Shown here: in pieces, positions 57,977 to 64,000 of the stretch
How the letters are laid out: every line of letters starts with the position of its first letter
How positions within the stretch are numbered: the first letter of the stretch is position 1
DNA from: Fluviispira multicolorata
GTDB lineage: Bacteria; Bdellovibrionota_B; Oligoflexia; Silvanigrellales; Silvanigrellaceae
Reading direction: 5' to 3'
DNA: 64,000 bases
NCBI RefSeq assembly: GCF_009208585.1
Contig: NZ_WFLN01000006.1
Coordinates: 310,001 to 374,000 of the forward strand
Program-made: the position numbers and the translations under genes
Notes under the pieces: generated by a model
Told to the model about the DNA's origin: nothing
Seen by the model: only the letters and a program-made list of their open reading frames with translations
Databases searched by the model: none

Positions 57977-58573
57977 ATGAGAATAACTAAAGTTTACACA
58001 CGCACTGGTGACAAAGGAACAACAGCTCTTGCTGATGGTAGCCGAACCTCAAAAGATAGTTCAAGACTAGAAAGCTATGGAACAATAGATGAACTCAATA
58101 GTATAATTGGAATATGTCGACAAAATCTCAATGAAATTTCTGAAGAAAAAAAACTACTGATCGACAAGTGGCTATTTGCAATACAAAATGATTTATTTAA
58201 TTTAGGATCAGATTTAGCCACTCCAATATCTTCACGTTGGAAAAACATGATTTTAATTAATGAAAATGACATAATTCAATTAGAAAAAATAATAGATTAT
58301 TGTCAAAGTACACTAGAACCACTTAAAGATTTTGTACTTCCTGGCGGTACTTTATTAAATTCATATTTGCATTTATCAAGAACGGTCTGCCGTCGAGCTG
58401 AAAGACTCATTGTTTCTTTAACGAAGGAAGAAGAAATTAATAAGTCCATTTTAATTTATGTAAATAGACTGTCAGATTTATTTTTTGTTCTCTCCCGTTG
58501 GGTTCAACAAGTATCTAATAAACCTGAAGTGATTTGGAACAAGTCAATGGGTGTTCGCTCTCTTGAAATTTAG
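57977..58573 (+). CDS. PduO-type corrinoid adenosyltransferase
   Basis: The enzyme attaches adenosyl from ATP to cob(I)alamin to make coenzyme B12. The ATP-binding N-terminus TKVYTRTGDKGTTALADG and SYGTIDELNSIIGICRQ, plus FVLPGGTLLNSYLHLSRTVCRRAERL, are clear PduO/MMAB signatures including the Arg that contacts ATP. The 198-residue length is normal. AGGGGA precedes the ATG. It lies 23 nt after the permease gene and may be co-transcribed. Its end overlaps the convergent FAA hydrolase gene by 4 nt. Confidence 0.92.
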   Translation: MRITKVYTRTGDKGTTALADGSRTSKDSSRLESYGTIDELNSIIGICRQNLNEISEEKKLLIDKWLFAIQNDLFNLGSDLATPISSRWKNMILINENDIIQLEKIIDYCQSTLEPLKDFVLPGGTLLNSYLHLSRTVCRRAERLIVSLTKEEEINKSILIYVNRLSDLFFVLSRWVQQVSNKPEVIWNKSMGVRSLEI

Positions 58574-59193
58574 CTCCAAGAAATACTATAACGAATTGAT
58601 CCAAAGTTTAAAGTTCCTTTCTGACCTGCTTGTACAGGCCCTACTCCCGCTGGGGTTCCTGTAAAAATAAGATCTCCAGCTGCAAGAGGAAAAAATTCGC
58701 TTATATAAGCCACACATTCTGCTGGACTTAAACGCATATTTTTCCCGTAGCCTTCTTGCTTAATTTTATCATCTAAAGAAAATGAAAATTTTTCATTCAA
58801 ATAATCAGGAAATTCAGAAACTCTTAACCATGATCCCACAACAACACAATCAGGAAAAACTTTACTAGTTGTCCATGGATGACCCGCTTTTTTCTGAGAA
58901 TTTTGTAAATCTCTCAAGGTCATATCAAGGCCAATAGACACCGCTCCAATTGCTTTCTCAGCATCCTTTATATCGAGTTTATAACCACCCTTATCAAGTC
59001 TTAAGACGATTTCCGTCTCATAATGCAATGAACCTAAGTTTTGTGGTATACTTAAGAAAAGCTCTTCATGATCAACCGCAGCCCTTAAAACGCTTCTAGG
59101 CTTTATAAAGAGGACAGGTTTTTCAGGAACGATATCTCCTAACTCTTTCGCGTGATCGAGATAATTCTTGCCAACGCATACAATTTTATCCAT
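58570..59193 (-). CDS. Fumarylacetoacetate hydrolase-family protein
   Basis: The FAH fold includes carbon-carbon hydrolases, decarboxylases and keto-enol isomerases. Here KIVCVGKNYLDHAKELG starts the protein, PVLFIKPRSVLRA follows, LHYETEIVLRL supplies the metal-binding Glu pair, IGLDMTLRDLQNSQKKAGHP the conserved Asp/Arg, and LIFTGTPAGVGPVQAG the closing loop. I chose ATG 59193, with GGAG 8 nt upstream, giving 207 residues, which matches short members such as YcgM or FAHD1. Many of these decarboxylate oxaloacetate or hydrolyse acylpyruvates; the substrate is not clear here. Confidence 0.85.
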   Translation of the reverse strand: MDKIVCVGKNYLDHAKELGDIVPEKPVLFIKPRSVLRAAVDHEELFLSIPQNLGSLHYETEIVLRLDKGGYKLDIKDAEKAIGAVSIGLDMTLRDLQNSQKKAGHPWTTSKVFPDCVVVGSWLRVSEFPDYLNEKFSFSLDDKIKQEGYGKNMRLSPAECVAYISEFFPLAAGDLIFTGTPAGVGPVQAGQKGTLNFGSIRYSISWS

Positions 59194-59398
59194 AACCAAG
59201 TCTCCAGGAGACAAATGCTCTTTTTCATAAAAGTACATGATTCTTATTGGCATGTACCAAATGATAATTTAAAGAAAGTAAGCGGTATTGTCTACAAGAC
59301 TAAAAAAAGAGTTCTATATTCTTCTTGGCCTTTCATGCCTTTGAAGAGTATAAAAAAGAAGCCTTGTTATTTTATGATTTGTTTTGGAGAAGTTTAGT

Positions 59399-61579
59399 AT
59401 GGGATTTAGAGGTAACAACAGGAATACATATCGTCCAAAACCCCCCAAAGGACCAGTTCGTTTAACATTTGGAATTATCGAAGACAAAACAAATGAAGCA
59501 AAACCTGTTGCAATTGCTCAACCACAATTTGAAAAACAGGAAATAATTGGAACTTTATATCTAAAAAAAGTTAAAATTGACAACGTAAAAGCTTTGCCAT
59601 CTAAACATATATCAAGGATTATAGAAAATATATCTAAAATTTATGAAGAAGGTAGATATTTAAATACAGCTACAGTTATTGATTCAGAAAATAATATTTT
59701 CAAAGTAACTTTTAATTACAATCAAAATACAATTGATAGAATTAAAGGGCTTGATCGAAATGAACGCCAATGGGAACCAGAAGAAAGAATTTGGAAAGTT
59801 TATATTGGTAGCTTTGATGATTTATTTGATATTTTAGGTAAAGGTTTTAAGCTAACAGAAAATGCATATAATGAAATAATCGAATTTGTAAAAAGTAAGT
59901 ATTATGCGCATATAGCCCCAAGTAAACTTGGCAAATTAATTTTACGCGAAAGCTGGTTTGAAGAATTTGATCTCACCACTGAAATCAATGCATTTCATGG
60001 AAGTGAAGCAATGGCTTCTCAAGGTTTATTAAATATAAATTATTCAAAACCTCAATTTGAGCTTCTCGAAAAAATAAAAAATCAAATAAACTCTTTCTCA
60101 TTTAAACGTAAACCGTACTCTCATCAGCTTGTTGGTATTGAATTTCTCTTACAAAATCCAGCATGCGCATTATTAGATGAAATGGGTTGCGGTAAAAGTT
60201 TTCAAATCGCTTCATCTGTTGCAATGCTCTTACAAAGTAAAACAATTGATAGATGTTTAATTGTTGCTCCAAAATCACTTGTAAGAACTTGGCAAGAAGA
60301 AATGTCACTTGCAACATCTATTCCATTTACAGTTATTGAGGGATCTCCTGCTCAAAGAGTTAAACTTTTAAAAAGTTCTTCACAAATTTTTATAGTCCAC
60401 TATGAAGGAATTCGCCTTGAAAAAGAAGCTCTTTCTAACTGGATTAAAGAAGGTGAAGGCATGATAGTTTTTGATGAAAGTCAAAGAATTAAAAATTTAA
60501 ATGCCCAAACAACTATAAGTGCAAAATTCGTTCGTAACAGCGCTAAGCGTTGCGTTATTGCAACAGGTACGCCTATTGCTAACCGACCACTTGACTTATT
60601 TGCACAGTATTTTGTTATGGATAATGGAAATACTTTTGGAACAAGTTTTCCTGCATTTAAAAATACTTTTTGCTACATAGATATTTTAGAAATAAATCAA
60701 GGACGCAGAAAAGTTAAAATTGAAAAATTTATGGGCGTCCGGAATGGCGAAGAATTAAGAAGAAGAATTCTTGCTACAAGCTTAAGACGTTTAAAAAATG
60801 AAGTTCTCGATTTACCTCCTATTATATTTAAAGATTATGCAATTGAATTAAAGGCTGAACAAAAAACAATTTATGCAAAAATGCGTGATTCCGTTCGCAG
60901 CGAAATTGAAAATATGAGTCCAGAAGAATATGCAAGTCAAGCAAATAATATTGTAGTTAGATTATTAAGATTATCTCAAATTGCTTCAAATCCAAAATTA
61001 ATTGATGCAAAATACGACGGGACAAATGCAAAGCTTACTGAACTTGAAGATCTTTTAGTCGACATTTTCTCCGATGACACAAAAAAAGTTATTTTGTGGA
61101 GTCACTTTGTAGGAAATGTTAATTATTTAACCGAAACTTATCAAGAAATTTGGGGAGCAGTAGCTCATACAGGTGAAATGAATATTGAAGAACGCTCTCG
61201 CAGTATAGAACAATTCCAAAATAATCCTGAATGTCGTTTATTTATTGCTACGCCTCAATCTGCAAAAGAAGGTCTAACTCTTCTTCCACGCGATGGTAAA
61301 ATGAAAGCTGACACAATGATTTATATGGATCTTAATTTTGACGGAGGAAGCTATGTTCAGTCTCAAGCACGTTTCCACCGTATTGGTCAAAACGCTGAAA
61401 AATGTCTTGTTATTCATTTACTCGGTATAGATACAGTTGACGAATATATTAAAAAATCACTTATCGATAAAATTCAAACTGCTTCTCAGATACTTGATAA
61501 TGCAAATCAAGAACAATTAAATAAAATCAAAGGTGAAAGCTTTAAATTAACAAAAGAAGAAATTCTTAATATTTTATAA
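59399..61579 (+). CDS. SNF2-family DNA helicase/translocase
   Basis: Superfamily 2 helicase motifs are present in order: motif I LLDEMGCGKSFQIA near residue 258, Ia LIVAPKSLVRTWQEE, II IVFDESQRIKN (DESQ rather than DEAH), III ATGTPIANRPLDLFAQYF, IV VILWSHFVGN, V FIATPQSAKEGLTL and VI SQARFHRIGQNAEKC. SNF2 proteins move on double-stranded DNA without strand separation. The 250-residue N-terminal region is not recognised and may bind DNA; its resemblance to HARP-type modules is only suggested by position. I chose ATG 59399, with GGAG 9 nt upstream. No methyltransferase or nuclease is adjacent, so no restriction or phage-defence system is evident. It overlaps terC by 14 nt tail to tail. Confidence 0.88.
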   Translation: MGFRGNNRNTYRPKPPKGPVRLTFGIIEDKTNEAKPVAIAQPQFEKQEIIGTLYLKKVKIDNVKALPSKHISRIIENISKIYEEGRYLNTATVIDSENNIFKVTFNYNQNTIDRIKGLDRNERQWEPEERIWKVYIGSFDDLFDILGKGFKLTENAYNEIIEFVKSKYYAHIAPSKLGKLILRESWFEEFDLTTEINAFHGSEAMASQGLLNINYSKPQFELLEKIKNQINSFSFKRKPYSHQLVGIEFLLQNPACALLDEMGCGKSFQIASSVAMLLQSKTIDRCLIVAPKSLVRTWQEEMSLATSIPFTVIEGSPAQRVKLLKSSSQIFIVHYEGIRLEKEALSNWIKEGEGMIVFDESQRIKNLNAQTTISAKFVRNSAKRCVIATGTPIANRPLDLFAQYFVMDNGNTFGTSFPAFKNTFCYIDILEINQGRRKVKIEKFMGVRNGEELRRRILATSLRRLKNEVLDLPPIIFKDYAIELKAEQKTIYAKMRDSVRSEIENMSPEEYASQANNIVVRLLRLSQIASNPKLIDAKYDGTNAKLTELEDLLVDIFSDDTKKVILWSHFVGNVNYLTETYQEIWGAVAHTGEMNIEERSRSIEQFQNNPECRLFIATPQSAKEGLTLLPRDGKMKADTMIYMDLNFDGGSYVQSQARFHRIGQNAEKCLVIHLLGIDTVDEYIKKSLIDKIQTASQILDNANQEQLNKIKGESFKLTKEEILNIL

Positions 61580-62330
61580 GCTTTCGCATAGATTCTTCTG
61601 AAATAACTCTCATTTCTTTTCTTTTTCTTTTATTTACTTCATATCGAATTTGCAATAACTGAATAAATAAAGCAAATAATAGTGGCGCATATAAATATTG
61701 TTTTGGAATAGATCGATCAAATGCTTCCAAACATAATGTTGCACCAATAACTAACATAAATACCAATGAAAGTATTTTAACAGAAATATAACTTTTTATA
61801 AATAAAGCTATTTTATTTACAAAGAAAATCATAATACAAACTGATACAAGTATCGAAAATATAATTACAATTAAATTTTCAGTTAAACCGATCGCAGTTA
61901 TGACAGCATCCATTGAAAAAACAGCGTCAATAGTTACAATTTGTATAATTGCAGAAAACATTGAAATCTTATATATTGATTTATTCTCACTTCCTTCGTA
62001 GTCTTTATGTTCCACTGTTGCATGAATTTCTTTTATTGATTTCCAAATCAAAAATAATCCACCCATTGTTAAAATTATATCTCGAGTAGAAAAATCAAAG
62101 CTTCCAATATAAATAAAACTTTTTTGAAATGACGAAACCCAAGCAATCCCACATAAAAGAAAAATTCTTGTCACCGCTGCTAAAAGAAGTCCTAAATATC
62201 GAATAAAATTTTGTTCAGTTAATTCAACTCGATTAGATATAATAGATATCATTAAAATATTATCAAAACCCAAAACGATTTCTAAACACAGCAAAATAAA
62301 AAAAGTAATTAGAATACCAGCATCGGGCAT
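61566..62330 (-). CDS. TerC-family integral membrane protein
   Basis: An inner-membrane protein of about seven hydrophobic segments. The first segment contains LEIVLGFDNILMISII, with conserved Glu, Asp and Asn; a second IDAVFSMDAVITAIGLT mirrors it. Both are the TerC signature. TerC-type proteins are linked to tellurite resistance and to manganese export or metal supply to exported enzymes. I chose ATG 62330 (MPDAGIL), with GGAGG 8 nt upstream; the frame is open to 62345. No other tellurite gene is near, so metal handling is the likelier role. Confidence 0.88.
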   Translation of the reverse strand: MPDAGILITFFILLCLEIVLGFDNILMISIISNRVELTEQNFIRYLGLLLAAVTRIFLLCGIAWVSSFQKSFIYIGSFDFSTRDIILTMGGLFLIWKSIKEIHATVEHKDYEGSENKSIYKISMFSAIIQIVTIDAVFSMDAVITAIGLTENLIVIIFSILVSVCIMIFFVNKIALFIKSYISVKILSLVFMLVIGATLCLEAFDRSIPKQYLYAPLLFALFIQLLQIRYEVNKRKRKEMRVISEESMRKLIKY

Positions 62331-62465
62331 TTCACTTTCCTCCAAACATTGTAATATCTTATATCATAAAATTTTCAAATTTAATATTTTAACTGAAAAC
62401 TAAAATTAATTATTTATAGTAAATTTTTTTTACTTTTTTTTAAATTGAATTTTTACAAAAAATTT

Positions 62466-63047
62466 TTATAGAAAATCAGATAATATCTTTCTGAGTTTCA
62501 AACCTGACGATTGAATTTTTGATCTATAACTCCGACCTCGGTCTTCATTATAAGAATGATAGCAATTTATCCAATTATTTCCACAAGATTTTACATAATT
62601 TCTTAAAATCTTGTTTGAAAGAAAATCTACAGAAAACTGACCACTCAAAAACTCAATTGGACTCTTACCGGAATGCGCACCATTTGCCCTCCAATTGATT
62701 TGGAGAGGTCCAATATCAACATTCTTTTCTTTTGAAAGTCCATTTTCTAAATATTCTTTTGCATTGTTACCTGTTAATACTTTTTTACCTTCAATTTGTA
62801 TCACTCGCATTTTAAAACTCGATTCAACAAGTGCTATTTGCCAAATAATGTCAGGATTTTTAGTTCGACATGCAGCTTTTGCAAAATTTAAAATTTCAAG
62901 CCTTTCATCAGGAGGTAATTTATTGAGCGCTGCTTTGCCAGCAGCAGCCAAAAAAATTGAATGACATGCAATTTTACGTTGTTTTGCAACATAAAATATT
63001 GCTTGCCCTTCAGGAACATAAGTTGGAAATGTGTCAGTAATTATCAC
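62466..63047 (-). CDS. Lytic transglycosylase-like (SLT) protein
   Basis: The core resembles the lysozyme-like transglycosylase fold: IIWQIALVESSFKMRVIQ supplies the catalytic Glu in ESSF, NVDIGPLQINWRANG matches the GxMQIN-type motif, and NCYHSYNEDRGRSYRSKI matches the AYNxGxGxxxxY-type segment. Such enzymes cut peptidoglycan glycan strands, often to insert secretion machinery. No signal peptide is seen at the N-terminus chosen (GTG 63047 with GAGG 7 nt upstream), so how it reaches the wall is unclear. The 193-residue size fits the small VirB1-like forms. Confidence 0.72.
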   Translation of the reverse strand: MIITDTFPTYVPEGQAIFYVAKQRKIACHSIFLAAAGKAALNKLPPDERLEILNFAKAACRTKNPDIIWQIALVESSFKMRVIQIEGKKVLTGNNAKEYLENGLSKEKNVDIGPLQINWRANGAHSGKSPIEFLSGQFSVDFLSNKILRNYVKSCGNNWINCYHSYNEDRGRSYRSKIQSSGLKLRKILSDFL

Positions 63048-63136
63048 AAATCGACCTCACAGCGTTCTCTCATCTAATTAAAATGTAATTTTCTCCGATC
63101 TTTATTTCTAAATCTCATTTGATGCGAGGTTTTATT

Positions 63137-64000
63137 TTGAAAAAAAATTTTATTTTTAATAAAAAAAAATTCGTTTTATTTCTCATTCTATTAAATTATA
63201 ATTTTATTTGCAGAGCAAATATAACTATCCCCCCCCTTGATTTATACCTTGATCCACACGCTTTAGGAATGGGTGGTGCTTTCGTAGGTCTTGCTAACGA
63301 TGAAAACTCTATATTTAGCAATCCAGCTGGAATAGGTTTTTTTGAGAAAAGAGAAAATTCAAAATCTATTCTAAAATTTGCTTCTTTTCCAAATATAACC
63401 GCTGCAGCAAACTCATACAGCGCTGGATTATTGGACTATTATTTTAATAGCAATACAAAATATCCAACGAAAGAATTAGAAAACTCAATTGAAAATGCAA
63501 ACCCTACAGATATAGTTTATTCTCGAGCAAGTCTTTTTCCAACTGTTGTTATATCGCATTTTCAATTTGGCTTTCTCGCCGATACCCTTGTAACAGGCTA
63601 CACCACAAAATATGCGGCCCCAAAAACAAGTGCATTCTCAACTCAATCGAACCCTATCACTTATGACAGAATCTTTTCTCTCGTAAGCAGAACTCAAGCG
63701 GGCCCATGTTTTGGAGTGGGAATACCTTTACCAAGTTCGAATGTGTCATTTGGAGTTGGAGCTCGATACCTTGAAAGAGCATCAATTATCTCGACAATTG
63801 AGGGCAATCAAAACGGTTTTGTTAAAGAATCGTCAGATGACACTAGCAATAAAATAAATAGAACTCAAGGAGTTGCAATTGATATAGGAATTTTAATTCC
63901 TTTTCGAAGTGTATTAAATTTTAAAATAGGTGCTTCAGCTCTAGACATTGGAAATACCACTTTTCAACCAAGTGACAATAACTCTACAAAAGAAATTGAA
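63137..64000 (+). CDS. Outer-membrane beta-barrel-type protein (partial, runs off window)
   Basis: A frame opens at TTG 63137 (GAGG upstream) and stays open to the last base, 288 codons. It starts with a basic N-terminus and a hydrophobic stretch (FVLFLILLNYNFICRA) fitting a signal peptide, then DPHALGMGGAFVGLANDENS and IFSNPAGIGFFE. This is the pattern of PorV/FadL-like and UPF0164-type outer-membrane barrels (MGGAfvA--D--a---NPAGl). Alternating strands follow, such as VSFGVGARYLERAS and LNFKIGASALDIG. The C-terminal part is outside the window. A C8 run at 63229-63236 lies right after the signal region. Confidence 0.75.
   Translation, partial: MKKNFIFNKKKFVLFLILLNYNFICRANITIPPLDLYLDPHALGMGGAFVGLANDENSIFSNPAGIGFFEKRENSKSILKFASFPNITAAANSYSAGLLDYYFNSNTKYPTKELENSIENANPTDIVYSRASLFPTVVISHFQFGFLADTLVTGYTTKYAAPKTSAFSTQSNPITYDRIFSLVSRTQAGPCFGVGIPLPSSNVSFGVGARYLERASIISTIEGNQNGFVKESSDDTSNKINRTQGVAIDIGILIPFRSVLNFKIGASALDIGNTTFQPSDNNSTKEIE

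Noticed and set aside
59399..61579. SNF2 helicase as part of a phage-defence island
   Set aside because: Neighbours are FAA hydrolase and TerC, with no methylase, nuclease or other defence gene.
61566..62330. TerC as part of a tellurite-resistance operon
   Set aside because: No terA, terB, terD or terE is nearby; a single TerC is more likely linked to metal handling.

Overview
The window is a 64 kb stretch of an AT-rich, Gram-negative bacterial chromosome with mostly dense, intact housekeeping genes. Lipoprotein and signal-peptide genes, a meso-diaminopimelate type MurE, an F1 ATP synthase operon with paired b/b' subunits separated from a and c, and the overall protein style point to the Bdellovibrionota/Oligoflexia side of the old delta-proteobacteria, possibly a Silvanigrellales-like organism. 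That placement is inference from gene style, not from a marker search.

Layout. 1-3161: a gene-poor start followed by one badly decayed hybrid sensor-kinase gene. 3187-9125: an unknown coiled-coil protein, a SurA-like lipoprotein chaperone, a CrtISO/phytoene-desaturase-like flavoprotein, a secreted papain-like protease and a TPR protein. 9250-14776: an atypical UvrA paralogue, diverging from an AmgK/MurU-like pair for cell-wall sugar recycling, then a LysM lipoprotein. 14944-29620: a division and cell-wall (dcw) cluster, rsmH-ftsL-ftsI-murE-mraY-murD-ftsW-murC-ftsQ-ftsA-ftsZ, which lacks murF, murG, murB, ddl and mraZ. 29603-32012: an unknown protein and a glycosyltransferase. 32152-38143: the ATP synthase operon atpF(b'-b fusion)-H-A-G-D-C on the minus strand, closed by a good intrinsic terminator. 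38343-42000: an HTH protein, a decayed old-yellow-enzyme gene, three perfect parS sites and parB without parA. 42204-50715: PhoH-like ATPase, PrkA kinase, a SET-domain protein, mgsA, glmS, a GlmU-like protein lacking its acetyltransferase half, and tadA. 50736-50925: tRNA-Ser(GCU) and tRNA-Arg(ACG). 51186-57953: three tandem BMP/PnrA-type binding proteins and one nucleoside-type ABC transporter. 57977-64000: corrinoid adenosyltransferase, FAA hydrolase, SNF2 helicase, TerC protein, a transglycosylase-like protein and the start of an outer-membrane protein running off the window.

How it works together. Much of the window serves the envelope: amino-sugar supply (glmS, glmU-like), MurNAc recycling (amgK/murU-like), lipid-linked precursor synthesis (murC, murD, murE, mraY), septal synthesis (ftsI, ftsW, ftsL, ftsQ, ftsA, ftsZ) and cell-wall binding or cleavage (LysM, transglycosylase-like). 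The two decayed genes carry point nonsense changes that fit C-to-T/G-to-A transitions plus small frameshifts, while their neighbours are intact, which suggests ongoing AT-biased gene loss.

No complete new multi-gene system was found. The most unusual items are the b'-b ATP synthase fusion, the parB/parS locus without parA, the GlmU-like protein without an acetyltransferase domain, the UvrA paralogue with an altered second Walker B, and the triplicated binding proteins ahead of an attenuator-like hairpin. No CRISPR array, insertion sequence, prophage or rRNA was seen.
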